DNA of 64,000 nucleotides from CAZIZT01 sp964544085 (GCA_964544085.1 CAZIZT010000038.1:1-64000); one strand, 5' to 3'. Shown: positions 17,899-26,111, numbered from the stretch's first letter. Numbers and translations: made by a program. Notes: generated by a model from the sequence alone, not told the origin.

Positions 17899-19176
17899 CG
17901 AACTTATCAGTTCGTTTATGGTGGAGGGACCATCTTCAGCAGAGAGCAGATGAAAACCAAACTCCTTCAAACGAGCTATGTGTTTGATAAATCTACGTGG
18001 CACTCTGAAACGTCCTGCAAGATCCATCTCACCAGCAAAAACTGCCCTCTCCGGCAGCTGTCTTTTTTTCAAAGAAGATAAAATGCTTGCCACCACAGCC
18101 ATATCAGCAAGCGTTGAGGTCAGCTTTATTCCACCTGCTATGTTGAGATACACGTCGTATTTGAACATGGGCAAATTCAACCTTTTCTCTATCACGGCAA
18201 GTATCATATGCAGCCTGTTAAGGTCGAACCCTACACTTACCCTTCTTGGTATAGCCAGTGGCGTCTCCACACAAAGAGCCTGTATCTCCACAAGAATTGG
18301 ATATTTGCCTTCAACTATAACACCCTGCGCCACACCTTCAGTTGCGCCGGCTTTGCTAACAAAGCGCATCGTCGGATCGCTAACGAGTTTCAAGCCACTC
18401 GAATCCATCTCCATGATCAGCGCTTCGTCTGTTGAACCGAACCTATTTTTACTTAACTTCAGGACCCTTAGATCTTCTCTGTTATCCAGAAATGCAACAC
18501 AATCAACCATATGCTCGAGCATCTTCGGACCAGCTATCGAACCCTCCTTGGTTACATGGGCTACAATAATCAGCGTTTTCATGGAAAGCTTCGCCTTTTC
18601 TATCAACATCTCCGCACAGTAACGAACCTGCTGAACGCCCCCTACAACCGAATCAAGCGCATTACTATGTATGGTGTGGATTGAGTCCACAATAAAGCAA
18701 TCAGCACTCTCAAACTCTATAAGCGAGGCTATGGCTTCGCTTTCAGTCTCACTAACCACATCCACAGACTCGATATTCAGCCTACCAGCCCGCATGGAGA
18801 TCTGCTCAAGCGATTCCTCTGCGCTTATGTACACCACACGACTGCCAGTTTTGGAAAGCATATCTGCAAGTTGCAGCAGCAGGGTCGATTTGCCCACTCC
18901 CGGCGTACCGGATATCAGGTAAACGCCACCCTTTACCAGGCCACCGCCGAAAAAACCATCAAAGGCACTATTTGTTTTCAGTCTGGGGTGCTCACCCTTT
19001 ATGCTGCTTATTTTGACAGGCTTTTTGTAGCTACCCTTAGTCCTTTTGGCATCACTTTTACCCTGTGCGCTTTTCTCAACGAGTGTTCCCCACTGCTGGC
19101 AGGAAGGACATTTACCATACCATTGATAGGTTGTATAGCCACAATTCGAACAGACATAAATTGTGCCTTTTGCCAC
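17893..19176 (-). CDS. radA: DNA recombination/repair ATPase RadA
   Basis: RadA (Sms) is a RecA-like helicase that drives branch migration in recombination. The 427-residue protein has an N-terminal zinc finger (Cys9, Cys12, Cys23, Cys26), Walker A SGTPGVGKST (Gly90-Thr98), the RadA-specific KNRFGS motif (243-248) and a C-terminal Lon-protease-like domain. The N-terminus MAKGTIYVCSNCG aligns directly with known RadA starts, so the GTG start at 19176 is firm. It has no Shine-Dalgarno and begins 7 bases after a promoter -10 box. Confidence 0.96.
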   Translation of the reverse strand: MAKGTIYVCSNCGYTTYQWYGKCPSCQQWGTLVEKSAQGKSDAKRTKGSYKKPVKISSIKGEHPRLKTNSAFDGFFGGGLVKGGVYLISGTPGVGKSTLLLQLADMLSKTGSRVVYISAEESLEQISMRAGRLNIESVDVVSETESEAIASLIEFESADCFIVDSIHTIHSNALDSVVGGVQQVRYCAEMLIEKAKLSMKTLIIVAHVTKEGSIAGPKMLEHMVDCVAFLDNREDLRVLKLSKNRFGSTDEALIMEMDSSGLKLVSDPTMRFVSKAGATEGVAQGVIVEGKYPILVEIQALCVETPLAIPRRVSVGFDLNRLHMILAVIEKRLNLPMFKYDVYLNIAGGIKLTSTLADMAVVASILSSLKKRQLPERAVFAGEMDLAGRFRVPRRFIKHIARLKEFGFHLLSAEDGPSTINELISSL

Positions 19177-19183
19177 GCAAGCA

Positions 19184-19213
19184 AGTATAGGGTTTTAGCC
19201 TGCTTCAAGTCAA
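19184..19213 (-). promoter_or_regulatory. Promoter of radA (leaderless arrangement)
   Basis: TTGACT (19213-19208), an 18-base spacer and TATACT (19189-19184) lie upstream of radA. The -10 box ends 7 bases before the GTG start codon, so transcription should begin at or within a base of it. Its -35 box is 8 bases from that of the divergent M24 peptidase promoter. Confidence 0.6.
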
Positions 19214-19221
19214 TAATTTCT

Positions 19222-19249
19222 TTGAATTATGCCAAATTCTTTGTATAAT
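19222..19249 (+). promoter_or_regulatory. Promoter of the M24 peptidase operon
   Basis: TTGAAT (19222-19227), a 16-base spacer and a perfect TATAAT (19244-19249) are present. The predicted transcription start is near 19256, immediately before an in-frame ATG at 19257. A strong AGGAGGG (19264-19270) then leads into a second in-frame ATG at 19275. Confidence 0.6.
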
Positions 19250-19274
19250 CTGCCGTATGGTGCAGGAGGGCATT

Positions 19275-20453
19275 ATGAATAAAGAATTTGCGTTGCGAAG
19301 GGAAAAACTGGCTTCCATACTCTCCAGGAAGAACATAGATGTTGCTCTGATTATGCAAAATGCCGATATGTACTACTATGCCGGCACAATACCCTCGGGT
19401 GTACTTGCCATTTCAAAGAACGGCAAAACGCTCTTTGCCATAAGAAGAGGGTTCGATCGTGCCGTTTTTGACGCAACACTCGACATGGAGGAATTGACAA
19501 AGATAAAAGGTTTTAGTGAGTTGCCACACCTTTTCTCAGAGCACTCCATCGAGTACAAACGCATAGGCGTTGAGATGGATGTCGTGCCTGCTGATATATA
19601 CTTCAGAATAGCAAAGGTGTTTCATGAGAGTGAGATTGTCGATATTTCCACAGATATTCGCTTCCAGCGCAGCATAAAATCCGATTTTGAGGTTTCACAG
19701 ATCAAGGAAGCGGCAAGGCTGCTTGACTGCACCATGGAAGATGCAAAAGAGATCATCAAAGTAGGAATGAGGGAAATAGAAATCAGTGCAAGACTGGAGT
19801 TCAGGGCACGTAAGCGTGGACATCAGGGCAGAAGTAGAATGCGAGCCTTCAATGGAGAGATGTTCATGGGTCATGTGCATTCTGGATACAGAAGCCCATT
19901 TCCTTCTGGATACCAGAAACCAACCGCGGGTATGGGTATGCACCCAAGCTATCCTGAAGGGGCATCTAACGAAAGGATTGAGAAGAACACACCAATAATC
20001 GTGGATTTCCTTTCCAATTACCACGGATACATGGCTGATGAGACAAGAACATTTGTTGTTGGTAAACTGGATAAAGAATTTGAGAGGGCATACGGTTTCT
20101 GCCTGGAATTGATGGAATGGCTGGAAGAGAATGCTTACCCAGGACGTGTAGCTGCCGATCTTTATCAACAATGTGTTGAGATGGCTCAAAAGGCCGGTTA
20201 CGGTGACAATTTCATGGGCGTTAAAGGTAATCAAACCACCTTTGTTGGTCACGGCATAGGTCTTGAGCTGGACGAGTTCCCATTCATTGCCAAAGGTCAG
20301 AACTATCCATTGAAACCCGGCATGACTTTCGCCTTTGAGCCAAAGGTCTCGTTTGCCGGCAAGGGTTCTGTCGGAATAGAGAACACGTATCTTGTCACGG
20401 AAAACGGTATCGTAAGTCTTACACGCTATCCAAGGGAGATAGTACGACTATGA
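19275..20453 (+). CDS. M24 family metallopeptidase (Xaa-Pro aminopeptidase/dipeptidase-like)
   Basis: The protein of about 392 residues has the creatinase-type N-terminal domain and the pita-bread M24 domain. The five dinuclear metal ligands are visible as Asp244, Asp255, His326, Glu355 and Glu369 in the contexts IVDF, MADETR, GHGIGLELDE, FAFEPKV and GIENTY. It probably cleaves X-Pro bonds. An insert RMRAFNGEMFMGHVHSGYRSPFPSG supplies the active-site His region. I chose the ATG at 19275 because AGGAGGG lies 4 bases upstream; an in-frame ATG at 19257 would add six residues. It heads a rightward operon and its stop overlaps the J-domain gene by 4 bases. Confidence 0.9.
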   Translation: MNKEFALRREKLASILSRKNIDVALIMQNADMYYYAGTIPSGVLAISKNGKTLFAIRRGFDRAVFDATLDMEELTKIKGFSELPHLFSEHSIEYKRIGVEMDVVPADIYFRIAKVFHESEIVDISTDIRFQRSIKSDFEVSQIKEAARLLDCTMEDAKEIIKVGMREIEISARLEFRARKRGHQGRSRMRAFNGEMFMGHVHSGYRSPFPSGYQKPTAGMGMHPSYPEGASNERIEKNTPIIVDFLSNYHGYMADETRTFVVGKLDKEFERAYGFCLELMEWLEENAYPGRVAADLYQQCVEMAQKAGYGDNFMGVKGNQTTFVGHGIGLELDEFPFIAKGQNYPLKPGMTFAFEPKVSFAGKGSVGIENTYLVTENGIVSLTRYPREIVRL

Positions 20454-20797
20454 TTTACGACTACACCTTTCAGACACGCTTCAGTCGCATAAGGTTAAAC
20501 GAACTAATAGCAAGAAAGATACTGGGGGTAGATGAGAACGACCCGGAGTGGATAATAAAAAGCCGTTATTTGAAGCTTGCAAAGCGCTACCACCCGGACA
20601 TAAATGGTGGCAACGCCGAGATCTTCAAGGATATCAATACTGCATACTCAATCTTAACAAAAAAGGACTTCGATGTGGAGAATGCGCGCTTTCTAACGCT
20701 CAGTGAGGATGAAATCAGGCAGATAGAAGAGGAGAGCAGAACAATAAAACCAAAAGAAGACAACTATTACGATTTCTGGAAAAACCGTTTCTTCTGA
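20450..20797 (+). CDS. Small J-domain protein
   Basis: The 115-residue protein carries one DnaJ J-domain in roughly residues 20-75, including AKRYHPDING with the HPD tripeptide that stimulates Hsp70 ATPase activity. There is no Gly/Phe region, zinc finger or membrane segment, so it is a short J-protein rather than DnaJ itself. The C-terminal 40 residues are acidic and end in DFWKNRFF. It is translationally coupled to the upstream peptidase. Its client is unknown. Confidence 0.85.
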   Translation: MIYDYTFQTRFSRIRLNELIARKILGVDENDPEWIIKSRYLKLAKRYHPDINGGNAEIFKDINTAYSILTKKDFDVENARFLTLSEDEIRQIEEESRTIKPKEDNYYDFWKNRFF

Positions 20798-20822
20798 ATA
20801 AAGAAAGGGGGTAAATAGAAAC

Positions 20823-21179
20823 ATGGTAATCAGGGTGGCAATGCCCGTTGTGGGAAATCGACTCTCGGAACACTTTGGACATGCTGAGAAATTTCTATTC
20901 TTCGACATAGAAGATGGCAAAATAACAGCTATGGAGATAGTACCAGCCCCTGAGCATATTGAAGGGAGCTACCCACAGTGGATAAAGGACAACGAAGCCA
21001 ACATACTTATAGCTTCCGGCATAGGACCCAAGGCAATCGAAATGCTGAAAAGCTTTGGCATAACCGTTATAACCAACGTTGTACCAGATGATCCAAGGAA
21101 AATCATCGAAGACTTCCTGGCTAACAGGCTTGACACCACATATCAGGAGGTGTGCGACCACGAGCATCACCACCATTAA
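20823..21179 (+). CDS. NifX/NifB-C-terminal-like (dinitrogenase FeMo cofactor family) protein
   Basis: The 118 residues match the small NifX/NafY/VnfX-like domain, which binds Fe-S or FeMo-cofactor precursors in nitrogenase systems and occurs widely as stand-alone proteins of unknown role. Visible features are MPVVGNRLSEHFGHAEKFLFFDI at the N-terminus and LIASGIGPKAIEMLKSFGITV in the middle. The C-terminus ends in CDHEHHHH, a natural His-rich tail likely to bind metal. No nif genes are nearby, so nitrogen fixation cannot be inferred. It is preceded by AAAGGGGG and followed closely by hpf. Confidence 0.85.
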   Translation: MVIRVAMPVVGNRLSEHFGHAEKFLFFDIEDGKITAMEIVPAPEHIEGSYPQWIKDNEANILIASGIGPKAIEMLKSFGITVITNVVPDDPRKIIEDFLANRLDTTYQEVCDHEHHHH

Positions 21180-21195
21180 GCAAAGGAGGTAAAAA

Positions 21196-21708
21196 ATGCA
21201 ACTCACCATCAGTGCCAAGAACACAGAGTTAACCGATGCTCTGAAACGGTATGTTGAGAAAAAGATAGGCAGACTTGAGAGAAAAATCGACAATATAATA
21301 TCCGTAGATGTAATGCTGAGCGTGGAGAAGTACAGGCATATTGCGAACGTGAAAATGAACGTTGCGGGGGAAACGATCATTGCCGAGGAGTCGTCCAAGG
21401 ATATGTACTCATCCATAGACCTTGTCTATGAGGTGCTTGAAAAGCAAATAGAGAAGCTCAAGGACAAGATGAGATCCAAGAAACGCAGCTCGCAGGAGGA
21501 GATGTATGTACCAAGAGAAAGCGAGGCGAGGGAGCCGCGTATCATCGAAGAGGAGTTTATACCAAAACCATTGACGCTTGAAGAGGCAATAATGAAGCTG
21601 GAGGATGACGATAAACATTTTGTTGTTTTCAACTCGGCGGAAAACGGTAAGGTATGTGTTCTCTACAGAAAGAAAAACGGTGATTTAGGCTACATAGTAA
21701 CCCGATGA
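21196..21708 (+). CDS. hpf: Long-form ribosome hibernation promoting factor
   Basis: HPF binds the 30S decoding site in stationary phase. At 170 residues this is the long form: an N-terminal S30AE domain (about 1-100) and a C-terminal dimerisation domain (about 115-170, KPLTLEEAIMKLEDDDKHF...) that pairs ribosomes into 100S particles. A charged linker rich in Lys, Arg, Ser and Glu separates the two. A full AAAGGAGG ribosome site precedes the ATG. It overlaps ptsN by 4 bases. Confidence 0.95.
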   Translation: MQLTISAKNTELTDALKRYVEKKIGRLERKIDNIISVDVMLSVEKYRHIANVKMNVAGETIIAEESSKDMYSSIDLVYEVLEKQIEKLKDKMRSKKRSSQEEMYVPRESEAREPRIIEEEFIPKPLTLEEAIMKLEDDDKHFVVFNSAENGKVCVLYRKKNGDLGYIVTR

Positions 21709-22163
21709 GCGATTACATCTATCAGTCGATAAAGACCTTTGTTCCAGATATCGAATGTAATGACAAGGATGGCTGCTTGAGGGTTTTCTCAACAGAGCTT
21801 TCAAAGGCAAGCGGTATTGATGAAAACGAGATATTCAGTCTGTTGAAGGCACGCGAACGATTCGGGTCCACAGCCCTTGGGGGCTACTTTGCTCTACCCC
21901 ATGCAAAGACGGATCTGGTAAAGGACATTGTGGGTGGTGTATTCACCACAAAGGAACCCATTGATTTCGGCTCCATTGACGGAATGCCCACACAGATCTT
22001 TTTTGCTCTGCTGGCTCCGGCTGTAAAGCCATCCATTTTACTTAAGGCGCTGGCAAGGATAGCCAAGATTTTCAAGGATAACGATCTAAAGGAAAAGATA
22101 CTTGCCGCAAAGAGTCTTCAGGAGGTTATAGAGACAATCAAAGAAAAAGAACTGACACTATGA
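21705..22163 (+). CDS. ptsN: PTS IIA-like nitrogen-regulatory protein PtsN
   Basis: The 152 residues form one EIIA (fructose/mannitol type) domain. The phosphorylatable His lies in GGYFALPHAKTDLV (about residue 66). In proteobacteria EIIA-Ntr receives phosphate through the PtsP/NPr chain and regulates potassium and nitrogen processes rather than sugar uptake. The order hpf-ptsN-rapZ is a conserved neighbourhood, usually also next to rpoN, which here is about 5 kb away on the other strand. It overlaps both neighbours by 4 bases. Confidence 0.92.
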   Translation: MSDYIYQSIKTFVPDIECNDKDGCLRVFSTELSKASGIDENEIFSLLKARERFGSTALGGYFALPHAKTDLVKDIVGGVFTTKEPIDFGSIDGMPTQIFFALLAPAVKPSILLKALARIAKIFKDNDLKEKILAAKSLQEVIETIKEKELTL

Positions 22164-23017
22164 AGAAACCCGCAGAGGTAGTTTTTATCACAGGCCTGTC
22201 AGGCTCAGGTAAAAGCACGGCATTGGACGCACTGGAGGATGCGGGTTTCTTTCCTATAGACAACCTTCCGCTTGATCTTCTAAAAAAGCTTATAGAGCTC
22301 GCAGAATATGCTGATATAAACAGAATTGCCATAACCTGTGACATAAGGGATATCAAGGTAAAAGAGAAACTGACCGGGGCACTTAAATGGTTGAAGGAAA
22401 ACGGTCTAAAATCAACTGTGCTTTTTTTGTATGCCAAAAAAAGTGCCATCATTACTCGATACGAACAAACCAGAAGGAATCACCCACTAAGTGTACTAAA
22501 AAAGATACCGCTCAGTGAAGCTATCGATGAGGAGATGCAGAGAATTGAACCTCTAAAGGAGTTTGCCGACATTCAGATAGACACCACGAACCTTTCACCC
22601 ACCGAGTTACGGAGATTCATCTTCAGCCACTTTTCAAAAAGCGGCAGACTCGTGATAAACCTGATCTCCTTTGGTTTCAAGTATGGGATTCCAATAGAAA
22701 GTGACAACGTCTTTGACATCCGGTTCATCCCCAACCCATATTTTATTGAAGAGCTCAAACACACAACAGGGCTCGACGAAAAAACTTACAATTTCGTTAT
22801 GGAACAGGCAGAAACAAAGAGTTTTCTGAAGATAGCAAAAAGCGCTCTAAAGCAACTCATCCCCCTTTACGAGAAGGAGGGAAAAAGCTATCTCACTATT
22901 TCCATTGGTTGCAGCGGCGGAAAGCACAGATCGGTAGCTATTGTTGAATATCTTAAGGAGTATATCAATCAATTGGGCTTTCATGTAGAGGTGCTGCACA
23001 GAGATATTGAGAGGTGA
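22160..23017 (+). CDS. rapZ: RNase adapter/nucleotide-binding protein RapZ
   Basis: RapZ (YvcJ family) is a P-loop protein that in enterobacteria guides RNase E to the small RNA GlmZ. The 285 residues show Walker A GLSGSGKST (about 11-19), an IDNLP motif following it, the TRRNHPLS segment, and a C-terminal domain with SIGCSGGKHRSVAIVE (about 250-265), which is highly conserved. It is coupled to ptsN. The RNA target in this organism is unknown, since GlmY/GlmZ are enterobacterial. Confidence 0.93.
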   Translation: MKKPAEVVFITGLSGSGKSTALDALEDAGFFPIDNLPLDLLKKLIELAEYADINRIAITCDIRDIKVKEKLTGALKWLKENGLKSTVLFLYAKKSAIITRYEQTRRNHPLSVLKKIPLSEAIDEEMQRIEPLKEFADIQIDTTNLSPTELRRFIFSHFSKSGRLVINLISFGFKYGIPIESDNVFDIRFIPNPYFIEELKHTTGLDEKTYNFVMEQAETKSFLKIAKSALKQLIPLYEKEGKSYLTISIGCSGGKHRSVAIVEYLKEYINQLGFHVEVLHRDIER

Positions 23018-23020
23018 TGT

Positions 23021-23908
23021 ATGGCTAAAAATCTACTGGGCATAAAGTATATGGATAAGCAGCAAATTCAGTGGATAATCAATAAGGCGCTTGAATACAA
23101 GAATAACACATCCAGTTATCGCAACACACTTTCATCAAAAACAATTATCATGCTCTTCTTTGAGAACAGCACACGCACCAGAACATCGTTTGAGATAGCG
23201 GCAAAGAAGATGGGTGCAGATGTCATCAACATAGATTATGAAAAATCAAGCCTAAAAAAAGGCGAAACGGATTTCGATACGATTAAGAATCTAAGCGCCA
23301 TGCATCCCAACGCCTTTGTGGTACGACACTTCGACTCTGGCTATCCGGTTTTTCTCAGTCAATTCACGGATATACCAATAATCAACGCCGGCGACGGGAC
23401 TGGAGAGCACCCATCACAGGCTCTACTCGATGCTGTAACAATGTATGAAGTCAAAGGGCGCCTTGAGGGATTACGCGTCAGCATAATCGGTGACATAGTT
23501 AACAGCAGGGTTGCAAAAAGCCACATGGAAATGGCTCGCATCTTTGGATGGCATTTAAGTTTCTACGGACCTAAAACAATGCTGCCTTCACAGGAGTGGC
23601 TGAAGGGCATAACCATTGAGAGAAACCTTCATGATGCGTTATCAAATAAGGATTTCGTCATTTTATTGAGAATTCAGCTTGAGCGGAAAAGCGGTCAAAA
23701 CCTGCCCTCTCTTGGTGAGTATGCACGTTTCTTTGGTGTAAAGGAACTTCCAAAAGATACTTACCTGATGCACCCTGGACCAGTAAATCGCAACGTAGAG
23801 CTTGCAAGTGGATTAATGGACAGATACGAAAAATCCCTCATACTCAAACAGGTCGAAAATGGTGTTTACACACGCATGGCAATATTTTCTTACACGATAG
23901 AAGGTTAG
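23021..23908 (+). CDS. pyrB: Aspartate carbamoyltransferase catalytic chain
   Basis: PyrB condenses carbamoyl phosphate and aspartate, the first committed step of pyrimidine synthesis. The 295 residues contain the carbamoyl-phosphate motif FFENSTRTRTSFEIAAKK (about 48-65), the HPSQALLD motif and HPGPVNRNVE near the end. The length is slightly short but complete. No regulatory pyrI gene follows. The last 4 bases overlap the convergent gph gene. Confidence 0.95.
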   Translation: MAKNLLGIKYMDKQQIQWIINKALEYKNNTSSYRNTLSSKTIIMLFFENSTRTRTSFEIAAKKMGADVINIDYEKSSLKKGETDFDTIKNLSAMHPNAFVVRHFDSGYPVFLSQFTDIPIINAGDGTGEHPSQALLDAVTMYEVKGRLEGLRVSIIGDIVNSRVAKSHMEMARIFGWHLSFYGPKTMLPSQEWLKGITIERNLHDALSNKDFVILLRIQLERKSGQNLPSLGEYARFFGVKELPKDTYLMHPGPVNRNVELASGLMDRYEKSLILKQVENGVYTRMAIFSYTIEG

Positions 23909-24567
23909 AAGAAAAGCCTCTCTGCAACGGGCAGTATCTCCTTCGGCTCATTAACAATAAAATCTACCCTGTGATCCTTAAGGATTGATCTGTCTCTAAA
24001 GCCGTAGGAGGCCCATGCTATCTTGGAACCAACGCTGTTTGCTGCGATTATATCGTTCTCTGAGTCGCCAACCACAAGTGAATTCGACAGATCAACAGAG
24101 TGTTTAGCGGCAAGCTTAAAGAAAGGTTCTGGATGTGGCTTCTTATTCTCAAAACTATCTCCACCCACAACATCAACAAAGAAACCACCGAGCCTTAGAC
24201 CCTCCAGTATTCTCCGCGTAAACCCGATACTTTTGTTTGTGACCACAAACAGTTTTAAACCTGCACCACTTAATTTTTCCAATAGGCTATAAACACCAGG
24301 ATATGGTTGCGTGTTATCCAAGAGATGTTCAGAGTAGTAGTTCAAAAAATAGGCGTAAAACTCATCCAGTATATCAAGCTTACCGTGGTACTTCAACGTA
24401 TCAACAAGGAGTTGCCTGACGCCGTTTCCCACAAAACTATAGATGGTTTCATTGTCCAGCCTCTCAAGGGAAAAGCGCTGGAGTGTAGCATTAACGCTGT
24501 TTGCCAGATCCAGTTTGGAGTCTATAAGCGTACCGTCAAGATCGAAAAAAACAGAACCGGAGGGCAA
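23905..24567 (-). CDS. gph: HAD-family phosphatase, phosphoglycolate phosphatase-like
   Basis: The 220-residue protein is a class I HAD hydrolase with a helical cap. The nucleophile motif FFDLDGTLIDS lies at about residues 7-17, motif II is VVTNKS, and motif IV is VVGDSENDIIAANSVG. Phosphoglycolate phosphatase is the closest common assignment, but PpaX-like or other phosphatase roles are possible. The start is a TTG supported by an unusually strong GGGGAGGTGA 6 bases upstream. It is the last gene of the fatty acid operon. Confidence 0.82.
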   Translation of the reverse strand: MPSGSVFFDLDGTLIDSKLDLANSVNATLQRFSLERLDNETIYSFVGNGVRQLLVDTLKYHGKLDILDEFYAYFLNYYSEHLLDNTQPYPGVYSLLEKLSGAGLKLFVVTNKSIGFTRRILEGLRLGGFFVDVVGGDSFENKKPHPEPFFKLAAKHSVDLSNSLVVGDSENDIIAANSVGSKIAWASYGFRDRSILKDHRVDFIVNEPKEILPVAERLFF

Positions 24568-24605
24568 GCCGCTTCACCTCCCCGTTTAAAGAAGGGCTAT
24601 CTCAA

Positions 24606-25841
24606 TCAGCCTGCCCTTTTAAACACAATAACAGCGTTTGTACCACCAAATCCAAATGAGTTGGACATGGCATAATCTATCTTTTTCTCTACAGCTTCGT
24701 TTGGTGCGTAAAAGAGATCACACTCAGGATCAGGGTTATCAAGGTTCATGGTGGGTGGTATGACTCCTTCGGCGATTGACATCACTGTAAAGACAGCCTC
24801 TATACCGCCAGCTGCTCCCAAAAGATGTCCTGTAACAGATTTGGTGGAACTCACCACCAACCTGTAGGCGTGATCACCGAAGACACGTTTAATAGCCTTT
24901 GTCTCAATAATGTCGTTAAAATATGTCGACGTACCATGCGCATTTATGTAGTCCATCTGCTGCGGCTCAATGCCAGCATCCCTCAGTGCCATATTCATGG
25001 CGTAGGTAGCACCATCACCCTCCGGATCAGGTGCCGTAAAATGATAGGCATCGTCGCTCATGCCGAATCCGGCAAACTCGGCAAGAATAGGCGCATTCCT
25101 TTTTTTTGCGTGTTCATACTCCTCCAAAACCAGTACACCGGCACCCTCACCTATGATGAAACCGTCTCTATCCCTATCAAAGGGTCTGGAGGCCCTATGT
25201 GGTTCATCGTTTCTTGTTGAAAGCGCTTTCATATTCGCGAAACCGGAAACGGCAAGCGGCGTAATGGTGGATTCTGTGCCACCACATACCATTACATCTG
25301 CATCACCATAAGCAATGGTTCTTGCCGCAAGACCTATTGAGTGCGTTCCTGTGGCACACGCCGTCACATCGCTGAAGTTTGGTCCTTTCAACCCGAATTG
25401 CATAGCTATATTGCCGCCTGCCATGTTGATAACGGCAATGGGAATAAAAAATGGAGAGACCCCTTTCTGCCCCTTCTTCAGATAGGCTTCGTTGTACTTC
25501 TCGATGGTAGACAGACCACCTATACCACTACCGACGCTAACACCGATGCGAAACGGATCCTCTTTCTCAAGATCCAGTCCGGACATTTCCAGAGCCTCTT
25601 TTGTGGCAGCTATGGCATAAAGGGAAAAGAGATCAATCTTTTTGACCTCTTTTCTATCCACATACTTTAACGGGTCAAACCCCTTTACCTCTCCAGCTAT
25701 GCGAACAGTCAGGTTGCTTGCGTCGAAACGGGTGATTCTATCTATCCCACTGACGCCCTTACAGGCGTTATCAAAACTCTCCCGAGCCGTTAGCCCTACA
25801 GGTGATACTGCACCAACACCCGTAACAACAACCCGTCTCAT
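24606..25841 (-). CDS. fabF: 3-oxoacyl-ACP synthase II (FabF)
   Basis: FabF elongates acyl-ACP with malonyl-ACP. The 411-residue thiolase-fold protein has the catalytic Cys in TACATGTHSIG (about 163-173) and the two His residues in HGTSTYFND and TGHLLGAAGG, the Cys-His-His set of decarboxylating condensing enzymes. It follows acpP with an 8-base gap, the standard acpP-fabF pairing. Confidence 0.97.
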   Translation of the reverse strand: MRRVVVTGVGAVSPVGLTARESFDNACKGVSGIDRITRFDASNLTVRIAGEVKGFDPLKYVDRKEVKKIDLFSLYAIAATKEALEMSGLDLEKEDPFRIGVSVGSGIGGLSTIEKYNEAYLKKGQKGVSPFFIPIAVINMAGGNIAMQFGLKGPNFSDVTACATGTHSIGLAARTIAYGDADVMVCGGTESTITPLAVSGFANMKALSTRNDEPHRASRPFDRDRDGFIIGEGAGVLVLEEYEHAKKRNAPILAEFAGFGMSDDAYHFTAPDPEGDGATYAMNMALRDAGIEPQQMDYINAHGTSTYFNDIIETKAIKRVFGDHAYRLVVSSTKSVTGHLLGAAGGIEAVFTVMSIAEGVIPPTMNLDNPDPECDLFYAPNEAVEKKIDYAMSNSFGFGGTNAVIVFKRAG

Positions 25842-25849
25842 ACTCTACC

Positions 25850-26089
25850 CTATACGTTGTTTACGTGCTGCTCAACATAATCGATAGCATCCTGAACCGT
25901 TACTATCTTTTCCGCATCCGAGTCGGGTATGTCTATGCCGAACTTCTCCTCTATTGCCATAACAAGCTCCACCGTATCCAGTGAGTCAGCACCAAGATCC
26001 TCAACGAATCTTGCTTCAGGTTTAACCTCTTCCTCATCAACACCCAACTGCTCAACAATGATCTGTTTTACCTCATCAGCAATGGACAT
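25850..26089 (-). CDS. acpP: Acyl carrier protein
   Basis: The 79-residue acidic protein has the DLGADSLDTVEL motif in which the Ser (about residue 37) receives the 4'-phosphopantetheine arm. The helices around it, including the KFGIDIPDSDAEKIVTV stretch, match canonical AcpP. It sits between fabG and fabF and carries the growing chain for fatty acid and lipid A synthesis. Confidence 0.97.
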   Translation of the reverse strand: MSIADEVKQIIVEQLGVDEEEVKPEARFVEDLGADSLDTVELVMAIEEKFGIDIPDSDAEKIVTVQDAIDYVEQHVNNV

Positions 26090-26111
26090 AACTCAAACCT
26101 CCTCCTTGTTT

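Noticed and set aside
17978..18622. 214-codon ORF on the plus strand opposite radA
   Set aside because: Fully antisense to the conserved RadA ATPase domain, with shadow-type Ser/Leu/Ile composition.
19695..20252. 185-codon ORF on the minus strand opposite the M24 peptidase
   Set aside because: Antisense to conserved metal-binding motifs of the peptidase, with no supporting signals.
21162..21176. His-rich C-terminus (HEHHHH) as a cloning tag or artefact
   Set aside because: It is in frame with natural codons, followed by a normal stop and the hpf ribosome site in an operon; similar His tails occur in natural NifX-like proteins.
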